Positions 26,320-34,428 of a DNA stretch of 64,000 nt are shown in pieces. Origin of the DNA: Pseudomonas migulae (lineage in GTDB: Bacteria; Pseudomonadota; Gammaproteobacteria; Pseudomonadales; Pseudomonadaceae); NCBI RefSeq assembly GCF_024169315.1, contig NZ_JALJWR010000001.1, positions 3,832,501 to 3,896,500 of the forward strand, read 5' to 3'. Within the stretch, counting starts at the first letter, position 1. Every line of letters begins with the position of its first letter. A program made the position numbers and the translations under genes. The notes below the pieces were generated by a model. The model was not told the origin of the DNA, ran no database searches, and saw nothing but the letters and a program-made list of their open reading frames with translations.

Positions 26320-27185
26320 TGCTCGCTGCCACTCACCTTTGGCAACCCTTCAACGAGTTCGTGTTCATGCGTCGGGCACTGCTCGGTGGATTGGTGTTGG
26401 CATGCAGCACGGCACCACTCGGGGTGTTTCTGATCCTGCGGCGCATGAGCCTGATCGGCGACGCGGTCGCTCACGGTATCCTTCCCGGCGCCGCGCTTGG
26501 CTTCTGGTTCGCAGGATTGAGTCTGCCTGCGTTGACATTCGGCGGCCTCGGCGCAGGCCTGAGCATGGCCGGGCTCGCCGCGTGGATCACCCGCCGCACC
26601 GGCCTGCGAGAAGACGCGAGCCTCGCCGCGATCTACCCCATCTCTCTCGCCAGCGGTGTGCTGATCCTCGGCATCGCCGGCAAGCGCCTGGACTTACTGC
26701 ACCTGCTTTTTGGCTCGGCGCTAGCGGTCGACGGCCCCACGTTGACCGGCATGCTGTGGGTTTCTGGATTCAGCCTTATCGCCATGGCGCTCATCTACAA
26801 GCCGCTGCTCCTGGACACCCTCGACCCCCTCTTTCTGCAAACCGTCAGCCGACTTGGCCCCTTGGCCCACGGCGTGTTTCTGATGCTGGTGGTGCTGAAT
26901 CTGGTGATCGGTTTCCAAGCCATCGGTGCGCTGATGGTCGTCGGCCTGATGATGTTGCCCGCCGCCGCATCGCGCTTCTGGAGCCGTCGCTTGCCCGTGT
27001 TGATGGGCATCGCCGCCGTGCTCGGCTGCCTCTCGGTGTGGCTGGGATTATTGCTGTCGTTCTACTACTCACTGCCCAGCGGCCCGGCCATCGTGCTGGT
27101 TGCTGGCGGTCTCTATCTGCTGTCCGTGGTGTTCGGACCGGTGCACGGTTTGCTGCGCCGCCCGCCTTTGCTCACATCCCAATGA
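26319..27185 (+). CDS. Zinc/metal ABC transporter permease (ZnuB type)
   Basis: An integral membrane protein of 288 aa in the ABC-3 family, with about eight hydrophobic segments (for example ALLGGLVLACSTAPLGVFLI and LMVVGLMMLPAAASRFW). The motif GDAVAHGILPGAALGF is typical. The start is the ATG that overlaps the stop of the ATPase gene (TGATG). A longer in-frame opening upstream lies within the ATPase gene and is Arg/Pro-rich, so it is rejected. Confidence 0.92.
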   Translation: MLAATHLWQPFNEFVFMRRALLGGLVLACSTAPLGVFLILRRMSLIGDAVAHGILPGAALGFWFAGLSLPALTFGGLGAGLSMAGLAAWITRRTGLREDASLAAIYPISLASGVLILGIAGKRLDLLHLLFGSALAVDGPTLTGMLWVSGFSLIAMALIYKPLLLDTLDPLFLQTVSRLGPLAHGVFLMLVVLNLVIGFQAIGALMVVGLMMLPAAASRFWSRRLPVLMGIAAVLGCLSVWLGLLLSFYYSLPSGPAIVLVAGGLYLLSVVFGPVHGLLRRPPLLTSQ

Positions 27186-27196
27186 GGTGTTGCCCG

Positions 27197-28072
27197 ATGC
27201 GCGCTTTACTCGTGCTGTTCAGTTTGATGCTGTCGATGTCGCTGTCCGCGGCAGAAAAACTGCAGGTGGTCACCAGCTTCAGCATCCTCGCCGACATGAC
27301 CCATCAAGTCGGCGGCGAGCACATCCAGATCACCAACATGGTCGGCCCCGACGCCGATGCCCACACGTACGAGCCGACACCGGACGACGCCAAGGCCTTG
27401 CTCAAAGCCAGACTGATCATCAAAAACGGCCTGGGTTTCGAGCCATGGCTGGACCGCCTGGTGACCAGCACCGAGACCAAAGCTACGGTCATCAGCGCGA
27501 GTCGCGGCGTCATCCCCCGCTCGCTGGATGAAGACGGCGAGACCGTTCCCGACCCTCACGCCTGGCACAATCTGGCAAACACCGAGCTGTACATCGGCAA
27601 CATCACCAAGGCGCTGATTGCCGCCGACCCGGCGAACAAAACCGACTACGAACGCAACAGCCAGGCCTACCTGAAACAGATCTACGCGCTGCTCGCTGAA
27701 GCCAAAGCCAGGCTCGGTTCGCTGCCGCCGGGCAACCGCAAGATCGTGACGTCCCATGATGCCTTCGGTTATCTCGGTCAGGCCTATGGCATCGACTTCA
27801 TGGCGCCACAAGGTCTGTCCACCGAGCGCGAGCCGTCGGCCGCCGAAGTCGCTGCGCTGATTACCCAGATTCGCCAGGCCAAGGTCAAGGCGGTGTTCAT
27901 GGAAAACATCAAGGACGCCCGTCTGCTCAAGCAGATCGCCGATGAAAGCGGCGCGCACGTTGGCGGCACCTTGTACTCGGATGCGCTCGCCGCAAGCGGT
28001 CCGGCCAGCACCTTCACCGGTCTGTTCGAACACAACCTCAACACCCTGTACGAGGCGCTGAGCAAACCATGA
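27197..28072 (+). CDS. Metal ABC transporter periplasmic binding protein (ZnuA-like, no His loop)
   Basis: Cluster A-I solute-binding protein of 291 aa with signal peptide MRALLVLFSLMLSMSLSAA. Probable metal ligands are His56 (DAHTYEP), His121 (DPHAWHN), His187 (TSHDAFGY) and Asp262. The His-rich flexible loop typical of ZnuA is absent, which recalls AztC-like or Mn-type proteins. The ATG at 27197 has GAGG 9 nt upstream; another ATG overlaps the permease stop. Given the Zur boxes, zinc is the likely cargo. Confidence 0.9.
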   Translation: MRALLVLFSLMLSMSLSAAEKLQVVTSFSILADMTHQVGGEHIQITNMVGPDADAHTYEPTPDDAKALLKARLIIKNGLGFEPWLDRLVTSTETKATVISASRGVIPRSLDEDGETVPDPHAWHNLANTELYIGNITKALIAADPANKTDYERNSQAYLKQIYALLAEAKARLGSLPPGNRKIVTSHDAFGYLGQAYGIDFMAPQGLSTEREPSAAEVAALITQIRQAKVKAVFMENIKDARLLKQIADESGAHVGGTLYSDALAASGPASTFTGLFEHNLNTLYEALSKP

Positions 28073-28629
28073 TCCGCAAGAACCCTTCAGGCGATTTGCC
28101 GCTGATTGCCGAGTCTGCGTACGTGGATAAAACCGCGATCATCTGCGGGAAAGTGGTGATCGGCGAGAACGTTTTCGTCGGCCCCTACGCCGTGATCCGC
28201 GCCGATGAAGTGGATGCTTCCGGCGCGATGGAGCCAATCACCATCGGCGCTAATTCGAACATCCAGGATGGCGTGGTGATTCACTCCAAGTCCGGCGCAG
28301 CGGTGACCATCGGCGAGTTCAGTTCGATCGCCCACCGTTCCATCGTTCATGGTCCGTGCACGGTCGGCGACCGGGTGTTCATCGGCTTCAACAGCGTGCT
28401 GTTCAACTGCGCAGTCGGTGACGGCTGCGTGGTGCGGCACAACTCGGTGGTCGACGGTCGCGACTTGCCCACGGATTTCTACGTGCCCTCCACCACCCGT
28501 ATCGGGCCCAACACCGACCTGTCGCAGTTCCCGCCGGTCAGCGTCAGCGCCTCGGAATTTTCCGAGGACGTGGCTCGCACCAACGTCGATCTGGTGCGTG
28601 GCTACAAAGCCCTGCAAAACGAGTTCTGA
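28069..28629 (+). CDS. Gamma-class carbonic anhydrase-like hexapeptide protein
   Basis: A 186-aa left-handed beta-helix protein with hexapeptide repeats (VVIGENVFVGPYAVIRAD, TIGANSNIQDGVVIH). Three metal-ligand histidines are in place (His72, His89, His94 in IAHRSIVHG), so CO2 hydration is plausible, probably with iron or cobalt when zinc is short. The start overlaps the binding-protein stop by ATGA. It sits in the same operon as other zinc-sparing paralogues. Confidence 0.9.
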   Translation: MIRKNPSGDLPLIAESAYVDKTAIICGKVVIGENVFVGPYAVIRADEVDASGAMEPITIGANSNIQDGVVIHSKSGAAVTIGEFSSIAHRSIVHGPCTVGDRVFIGFNSVLFNCAVGDGCVVRHNSVVDGRDLPTDFYVPSTTRIGPNTDLSQFPPVSVSASEFSEDVARTNVDLVRGYKALQNEF

Positions 28630-28631
28630 CC

Positions 28632-29969
28632 ATGAGCAGCGTCCTGATTCGTAACGCCCGGCTGGTAAATGAAGGTCGTGAATTCGACGGTGATCTGCTG
28701 GTCAGCCATGGCCGCATCGTGAAAATCGCCCGCAGCATTGAAGGCGAAAATGCGGCCGTGGAAATCGATGCTGACGGCCAGTGGCTGTTGCCCGGCATGA
28801 TCGACGATCAGGTGCACTTCCGCGATCCCGGCGCGCCCGACAAGGGCAGTTTCTACACCGAATCCCGAGCTGCGGTGGCCGGCGGCATCACCAGTTTCAT
28901 GGACATGCCCAACACAAATCCGGCGACATTGAATCTCGCCACGCTCGCCGAAAAGAAGCGTCGAGCGGCAATCAATTCAGTGGCCAACTACGGCTTTCAC
29001 TTCGGCGTGAGCAACGACAATCTCGACACGGTCGCCGCACTCAATCCCTGCGAAGTGGCCGGCGTAAAAGTGTTCATGGGCGCGTCCACGGGCAACATGC
29101 TGGTGGACGATCCAAGGGTTCTCGAGCGGCTATTCGCCGAGGTGCCGACGATTCTGCTGGCCCACTGTGAACACACGCCCAGCATCGACGCCAACGCCGC
29201 GAACATGCGAGAACTGTTTGGCGAACACATTGGCGCCGCCGCACACCCGGTCATCCGCAATGCCGAGGCCTGCTTTCGCTCGTCCTCAATGGCGGTGGAC
29301 CTGGCCAGGCGTCACGGCACGCGACTTCACGTTCTGCACCTGACCACCGCACGGGAACTGGCATTGTTCGAAGACAAACCGCTGTCGCAGAAACACATCA
29401 GCGCCGAGGTCTGCCTGCACCACTTGCTCTTCGATGATCGCGATTACGCGGACCTCGGCAACCAGATCAAATGCAACCCGGCGATCAAGACTCAGGCTGA
29501 CCGTGATGCCCTTCGCAACGCCTTGCTGAGCGATCGACTGGACGTCATCGGCAGTGATCATGCGCCGCACACCTGGGCCGAAAAGCAACGTGCCTACAGT
29601 CAGGCGCCGTCCGGTCTGCCGCTGGTGCAACACGCCCTCCCCGCGTTGCTGGAGTTGGTGGCAGACGACGTGTTGCCGATCACTGTACTCGTGGCCAAGA
29701 CCAGCCACCGTGTCGCTGATCTGTTTGCTCTTCCCGACCGTGGCTATTTGCGCGAAGGTTATTGGGCAGACCTGGTGCTGATCAAACCCGAGCCCGACGG
29801 CGTTGCCGTCTCCCAGCAGCCGATCCTGTCTCAATGCGGCTGGACGCCTTTTGCCCGACGCCGCTTTCGCCACAGCGTCAGCACCACGCTGGTGTCCGGA
29901 CAAATCGCATGGCGCGACAAATGTCTTAATGACAACTGCCAGGGTTTACCTCTACGGTTTATGCGCTAG
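28632..29969 (+). CDS. Dihydroorotase paralogue (zinc-regulon type, PyrQ-like)
   Basis: A 445-aa amidohydrolase predicted to interconvert carbamoyl aspartate and dihydroorotate in pyrimidine synthesis. Metal-site elements are Lys146 (GVKVFMG, carboxylated in the family), HCEH (178-181), HVLHLTTA and Asp309 (GSDHAPHT). The usual HxH of strand 1 reads QVHF (Gln60, His62), a variant also seen in some other bacterial dihydroorotases. It begins 2 nt after the carbonic anhydrase stop. Its place suggests a backup for zinc-dependent PyrC. Confidence 0.9.
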   Translation: MSSVLIRNARLVNEGREFDGDLLVSHGRIVKIARSIEGENAAVEIDADGQWLLPGMIDDQVHFRDPGAPDKGSFYTESRAAVAGGITSFMDMPNTNPATLNLATLAEKKRRAAINSVANYGFHFGVSNDNLDTVAALNPCEVAGVKVFMGASTGNMLVDDPRVLERLFAEVPTILLAHCEHTPSIDANAANMRELFGEHIGAAAHPVIRNAEACFRSSSMAVDLARRHGTRLHVLHLTTARELALFEDKPLSQKHISAEVCLHHLLFDDRDYADLGNQIKCNPAIKTQADRDALRNALLSDRLDVIGSDHAPHTWAEKQRAYSQAPSGLPLVQHALPALLELVADDVLPITVLVAKTSHRVADLFALPDRGYLREGYWADLVLIKPEPDGVAVSQQPILSQCGWTPFARRRFRHSVSTTLVSGQIAWRDKCLNDNCQGLPLRFMR

Positions 29970-29986
29970 CACTCGAGAGCACCCAC

Positions 29987-30883
29987 ATGATTCACATCAG
30001 CCTGAGCGATGGTTCATTGCGAGAATACGACCAGCCGTTGTCGGTGTATGAATTCGCCGCGAGCATCGGTCCCGGGCTGGCCAAGGCGGCTGTCGCGGGG
30101 CGGGTTGACGGCGTTCTGGTGGATTGTGAATTCATGATCGAGGCGGACGCCCGGGTCAGCATCGTCACGCCGCAAGAGCCAGACGGGCTGGAGATTCTTC
30201 GCCGGTCCTGCGCGCTGGTGTTGGCGATGGCGGTGAAGCAGCTTTATCCAAAAGCACATTTGCAGGCGGGATCGGCGTTGGGTGATGGCTTCTTCCATGA
30301 GTTCGAGTTAGAGCGTCATTTGGACCTGGTCGACCTTGCCGCCATCGAAGCCCGCATGAAGACTCTGGCGACTACCAATCATTCGATTCGCCGCCGCAGG
30401 CCAACGGCGCCTGCAGGACAGTTGTCGTCTTACCTTTTGGGGGACTTCGAGTGTGTGTCGACGGGTCCGCATGTTCCCGCTACCCGAGTGTTGCAGGCCT
30501 TCGCGCTTGATCACATCAGCGGCACTTCACCACAGCGGATCTACGGCACCTGCTGGTCTTGCCAGGAAGAGCTGGATAACTGGCGGGCACCGCCGCACGT
30601 GATGATCGTCAGCATGGATGATCGTCAGGCGGAATACGCACAGTCGGTGACTGAAGCATTACGCCGAAGCGGTGTACGCGCTCGCGCCGATCTGCGAAAC
30701 GAGAAAGTCCGCCACAAGATTCGCGAGCACAGTCAGCAAGTGCCGTATCTGGTGGTGATCGGGGAGAAAGAAAAAGAAGGCGGGTTTGTCAGTGTGCGCA
30801 GTCGCACCGGGGAGGATTTTGGCCGGATGGCGGTTGATGCGGTTTGTAATTGGCTGAGGTCAATAGGGATTGCGGGCGTCTGA
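29987..30883 (+). CDS. Threonyl-tRNA synthetase-like protein lacking the catalytic core
   Basis: A 298-aa relative of ThrRS (normally about 640 aa). Residues 1-62 are a TGS domain, 66-188 match the editing (SAD) domain up to QRIYGTCW, and 200-298 match the anticodon-binding domain (VRARADLRNEK, KIREHS). The aminoacylation domain between them, with motifs 1-3 and the zinc ligands, is missing without a frameshift. Editing residues are also altered: positions equivalent to His73 and His77 are Arg73 and Leu77, and the Cys182 equivalent is Ser158. A CWSC pair (189, 192) marks the junction. It cannot charge tRNA; a tRNA- or thrS-mRNA-binding regulatory role is conceivable. It is last in the zinc operon. 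Confidence 0.85.
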   Translation: MIHISLSDGSLREYDQPLSVYEFAASIGPGLAKAAVAGRVDGVLVDCEFMIEADARVSIVTPQEPDGLEILRRSCALVLAMAVKQLYPKAHLQAGSALGDGFFHEFELERHLDLVDLAAIEARMKTLATTNHSIRRRRPTAPAGQLSSYLLGDFECVSTGPHVPATRVLQAFALDHISGTSPQRIYGTCWSCQEELDNWRAPPHVMIVSMDDRQAEYAQSVTEALRRSGVRARADLRNEKVRHKIREHSQQVPYLVVIGEKEKEGGFVSVRSRTGEDFGRMAVDAVCNWLRSIGIAGV

Positions 30884-30891
30884 ATGGACGC

Positions 30892-30958
30892 CTTCGCGGG
30901 CAAGCCTCGCTCCTACAGAGACGATGTAATCCTGTAGGAGCGAGGCTTGCCCGCGAAG
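30892..30958. repeat. REPIN-like inverted repeat (CGCGGGCAAGCCTCGCTCC type)
   Basis: Two perfect 27-nt arms beginning CTTCGCGGGCAAGCCTCGCT flank a 13-nt loop. It fills the convergent gap between the ThrRS-like gene and the DUF3617 gene and starts 3 nt beyond the latter's stop, so it may terminate both. Confidence 0.9.
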
Positions 30959-30961
30959 CTT

Positions 30962-31483
30962 TTAGGCTCTTGGCTTAACAGTCCCGCAATCCTGCCCCAA
31001 CCAGACCGCGCGAGTATCAAGGCTACCCTTCTGCTGAATGCCGGTAGCGTTGAATGTGCCGTTCACCTTGGTGGTGAATTCGCGATCACTCAAGAACGTT
31101 GCCACACCCGCCCCTTGCGCTTTCGGGCAGCTGAAGCGGAATTTCCACTGGTTGCCGGTGCGCTCGGTGATTTCCTGTTTGCAACCCGATTGCGGATCCG
31201 TCAGCGGGATATTGTCGTTCTTCACTTGCTCCGGCGTCAGGCAGGCGCGAATCCCCTTGCCGCCCATCGTGATGCCCTGCTTCTCCAGCTGCGCCCGCTG
31301 TTCAGGGGTGATCTGACTCTGAATCTGACCGAGGATCAATTGCAGATCCGGCAGGTTCTGGTCATCGACCTTCATGTTGCTCGAGGTCAATTCCCACAAG
31401 CCAGGTTGCAGCATCTGTGCCTGAGCGGCCACAGGAAGAGCCAAACCAAAAGCCACGGCCAAACCCAGCAGACGAACGTTCAT
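30962..31483 (-). CDS. DUF3617 periplasmic protein
   Basis: A 173-aa exported protein with signal peptide MNVRLLGLAVAFGLALPVAAQA. The mature start MLQPGLWELTSSNMKVD and the cysteines in IRACLTPEQV, SGCKQEI, FSCPKA and GQDCG are typical of DUF3617. AGGAG precedes the ATG. Function unknown; members are small periplasmic proteins. It is convergent with the zinc operon and is not obviously part of it. Confidence 0.87.
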   Translation of the reverse strand: MNVRLLGLAVAFGLALPVAAQAQMLQPGLWELTSSNMKVDDQNLPDLQLILGQIQSQITPEQRAQLEKQGITMGGKGIRACLTPEQVKNDNIPLTDPQSGCKQEITERTGNQWKFRFSCPKAQGAGVATFLSDREFTTKVNGTFNATGIQQKGSLDTRAVWLGQDCGTVKPRA

Positions 31484-31615
31484 CGTGTAACTCCTGATCA
31501 GTAGTGGCCGTTAGACGTCGGCCACAGGCTTCGGTTCATGGGCCAATTAAATAGCGACATTCTGCACGGAACATGGTCTGTTAAGCATTGAATCTTCAGG
31601 AGCAAGGCTGCCCCC

Positions 31616-33055
31616 ATGGATTATTTTGGACCGCATGTTTTCGGTTATCTGATCGCACTGTTGCACTCGCTAGGGCTGATCGCCGCCATCCATGCCGTAT
31701 TGACCGTTCGGACCGCCCAGGGCTCGATCGCCTGGGCCCTGTCGTTGCTGTTCATTCCCTACCTCACGCTTATCCCGTACCTGGTCTTCGGCCGCAGTAC
31801 GTTCGATGGTTATATCAAGGCGCGGCGGCAGGCCAACGAGGAAATGCGCAAGGCCATCTCCGAGCTGAACTGGCGGCCGTGGGTCGAAGAAGCCCTGACC
31901 GCACGCGCCTCCAACGCTTACGCCTCATTGAGGGCAATGCCGAAGCTGGGACGCATGCCGTGCCTGGCAAACAATGAGGTCCGCCTGCTGATCAATGGCC
32001 CGGCCACTTTCGAGGCGATTTTCGAAGCCATCAGCCACGCCAAAGAAGCCGTGCTGATCCAGTTCTTTATCATCCACGACGACCGTCTCGGCCAGCGCCT
32101 GCAAACCCTGCTGTTGAAAAAAGCCGCGGAAGGCGTCGCCGTATTCCTGCTGTACGACCGCATCGGCAGCCACTCCCTGCCCCACAGTTACGTGCAACCG
32201 TTGCGCGATGCCGGTGTCGAGGTCAAAGCATTCGCGACGCGTAGCGGCTGGCTCAATCGCTTCCAGGTCAACTTTCGTAACCACCGCAAGATCGTCGTGG
32301 TCGACGGTGTGCTCGGCTTCGTCGGCGGCCACAACGTCGGCGACGAATACATGGGCGAGAAACCCCCTCTGGCACCGTGGCGCGATACCCACGTTCGCGT
32401 GCGCGGGCCGGTGGTGGCCTGCATGCAGGAGTCTTTCGCCGAAGACTGGTTCTGGGCGGCGCGGTCGTTGCCGCCGTTGATACTGCCGGACGTGTATCCG
32501 GAAGACGGTGTGCTCTGCCAATTGCTTGCCAGCGGCCCAGCCGATTCCTACGAAACCTGTTCACTATTCTTTGTCGAAGCCATCCACGCGGCCACGGAAC
32601 GAGTGTGGATCACCAGCCCCTATTTCATCCCTGACGAAGCGGTGTTCGCGGCGTTACGGCTGGCAGTGCTGCGGGGTGTCGATGTGCGCATTCTGCTGCC
32701 GTCGCGGCCCGACCATCGAATCGTCTATGCCGCCTCCAGCCTGTACGCCTTCGAAGCGGTACGCGCCGGCGTGCGGGTGTTCCGCTACGAACCCGGTTTC
32801 CTGCATCAGAAAGTGGTGTTGATCGACAGCGAAATCAGCGCCATCGGCAGCGCCAATCTGGACAACCGTTCGTTCCGGCTGAATTTCGAAGTGATGTTGC
32901 TGACGGTCGACAGCGTGTTCGCCGGCGAAGTGGAACAGATGCTCAACGCCGATTTCACGCAGGCCCATGAAGTCGCCAAAGAAGAAAGCCGGGAGACCCA
33001 CCGCCTGCAACAGGTCGGCATGCGGATCGCCCGGCTTATTTCTCCGATACTTTAA
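31616..33055 (+). CDS. clsA: Cardiolipin synthase A
   Basis: Inner-membrane phospholipase D-family enzyme of 479 aa that joins two phosphatidylglycerols to cardiolipin. Two N-terminal transmembrane helices (residues about 8-30 and 38-60) precede the two HKD motifs: [10 protein letters not shown] with GGHN, and [10 protein letters not shown] with GSANLDNRS. Length matches ClsA. The stop TAA overlaps the stop of the convergent cfa gene within TTAA, so two membrane-lipid genes meet with a 4-nt overlap. Confidence 0.94.
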   Translation: MDYFGPHVFGYLIALLHSLGLIAAIHAVLTVRTAQGSIAWALSLLFIPYLTLIPYLVFGRSTFDGYIKARRQANEEMRKAISELNWRPWVEEALTARASNAYASLRAMPKLGRMPCLANNEVRLLINGPATFEAIFEAISHAKEAVLIQFFIIHDDRLGQRLQTLLLKKAAEGVAVFLLYDRIGSHSLPHSYVQPLRDAGVEVKAFATRSGWLNRFQVNFRNHRKIVVVDGVLGFVGGHNVGDEYMGEKPPLAPWRDTHVRVRGPVVACMQESFAEDWFWAARSLPPLILPDVYPEDGVLCQLLASGPADSYETCSLFFVEAIHAATERVWITSPYFIPDEAVFAALRLAVLRGVDVRILLPSRPDHRIVYAASSLYAFEAVRAGVRVFRYEPGFLHQKVVLIDSEISAIGSANLDNRSFRLNFEVMLLTVDSVFAGEVEQMLNADFTQAHEVAKEESRETHRLQQVGMRIARLISPIL

Positions 33056-34236
33056 GGGTTGTAGATGTCGTCGCGGGTCCAAGGCAGTTCATGGCTGCCA
33101 TCGGGGTGCGCTTTCACCGCGAGGATCTGGTGCAGGTTGATCCAGCCCTTGGCGAACGCATAAGCACATCCCGCCAGGTACAGCCGCCAGATGCGCAACG
33201 CCTGCTCAGGCACGAGCTTGCCGGCGGCTTCCAGGTTGTCCTCCAGACGTTCGCTCCAGTGATCGAGGGTGCGCGCGTAATGCAGGCGCAGGCTCTCGAC
33301 ATCGACGATCTCCAGCCCTGCTTCGCTGATCTCGGCAGAAATCATCGACAGGTGCGGCAGCTCGCCATTGGGGAACACGTACTTCTCGATGAAATCCCCG
33401 GCACCGCGCCCCACCGGACGGCCGTCGGTGTGCTTGGCGGTGATCCCGTGGTTCATCACCAGACCGCCCTCTTTCACCGCGCCGAACAAGGTCTTGCAGT
33501 ACTCGGCCAGATTCGCGTGGCCGACGTGTTCGAACATGCCGACACTCACCACCTTGTCGAAGCGCCCGTCCTGAGGCAGATCGCGGTAATCGAGCAGTTG
33601 CAGTTCAACCTGATCGTCCAGGCCTTCAGCGGTCACCCGTTCCCGAGCCAGCGCCAGTTGCTCTTTGCTGAGCGTGATCCCGAACACTTTCGCGCCAAAC
33701 TCCCGGGCCGCATAACGCGCCAATCCGCCCCAACCGCAACCGACATCCAGCAGATATTCGCCGGGTTGCAGGCGCAACTTACGACACAGATGACGGAATT
33801 TGGCTTGCTGGGCCTGTTCCAGCGTTTCACTGCCGGTCTCGAAATAGGCGCAGGAATACGCCATGTCACTGTCGAGCCACAGCTGATAAAACGCGTTGGA
33901 AAGGTCGTAGTGATAGGAAATCGCCTTGGCGTCGGTTTCCTTGTCGTGGACGGTGCGCACGGGCTGGCTGTCCAGGTCCCCCAGCAACGCCTGGCTCCAT
34001 TCATCGCAGACGCGGATCACGTCGCTGATGGAGCCTTCGAGCTCGAGCTTGCCCTCGACAAACGCCGCTCCGAGCGCGTCCAGGCTTGGATGAGTGAACT
34101 GGGTAACCATTTGTGGGTCCTTGACCACAATCGTGACACTGGGCGTCGGCCCCAGATTAAACTCGTGGCCGTCCCAGAGTCGCAGGCGTAACGGTAGCTG
34201 CAGATTCTGTAAGGCCGGTGGAAGTTGCGCGAGCAT
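33052..34236 (-). CDS. cfa: Cyclopropane-fatty-acyl-phospholipid synthase
   Basis: SAM-dependent enzyme of 394 aa that adds a methylene bridge to unsaturated lipid acyl chains, usually in stationary phase. The N-terminal lipid-binding part is followed by SAM motif [16 protein letters not shown] and the family stretches AYSCAYFE and FEHVGHANL, then [24 protein letters not shown] precedes the ATG. A 12-bp palindrome TCAGACGTCTGA lies 18 nt upstream of the start. No sigma-factor site is assigned. Confidence 0.93.
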   Translation of the reverse strand: MLAQLPPALQNLQLPLRLRLWDGHEFNLGPTPSVTIVVKDPQMVTQFTHPSLDALGAAFVEGKLELEGSISDVIRVCDEWSQALLGDLDSQPVRTVHDKETDAKAISYHYDLSNAFYQLWLDSDMAYSCAYFETGSETLEQAQQAKFRHLCRKLRLQPGEYLLDVGCGWGGLARYAAREFGAKVFGITLSKEQLALARERVTAEGLDDQVELQLLDYRDLPQDGRFDKVVSVGMFEHVGHANLAEYCKTLFGAVKEGGLVMNHGITAKHTDGRPVGRGAGDFIEKYVFPNGELPHLSMISAEISEAGLEIVDVESLRLHYARTLDHWSERLEDNLEAAGKLVPEQALRIWRLYLAGCAYAFAKGWINLHQILAVKAHPDGSHELPWTRDDIYNP

Positions 34237-34253
34237 GGAATATCCCCCTTGTT

Positions 34254-34265
34254 TCAGACGTCTGA
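34254..34265. promoter_or_regulatory. Palindrome TCAGACGTCTGA in the cfa leader
   Basis: A perfect 12-bp dyad 18 nt before the cfa start. It could be an operator or a small leader hairpin; no known regulator matches by eye. The rest of the 34237-34428 gap shows nothing further. Confidence 0.3.
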
Positions 34266-34428
34266 TGTGAGGTTAGACCATCCCTGAAAAATAAGCAGGC
34301 TATCGATTTAATAGCCCTGTTCTATAAACCGCAGGGTTCAAACCAACCCGTCGCAAATTCACAGAAGTGATTGCCCTTAACCTAGATGACTGCGAATCAG
34401 GCGCACAGTTCTGAAAAGTTGAAACCCC

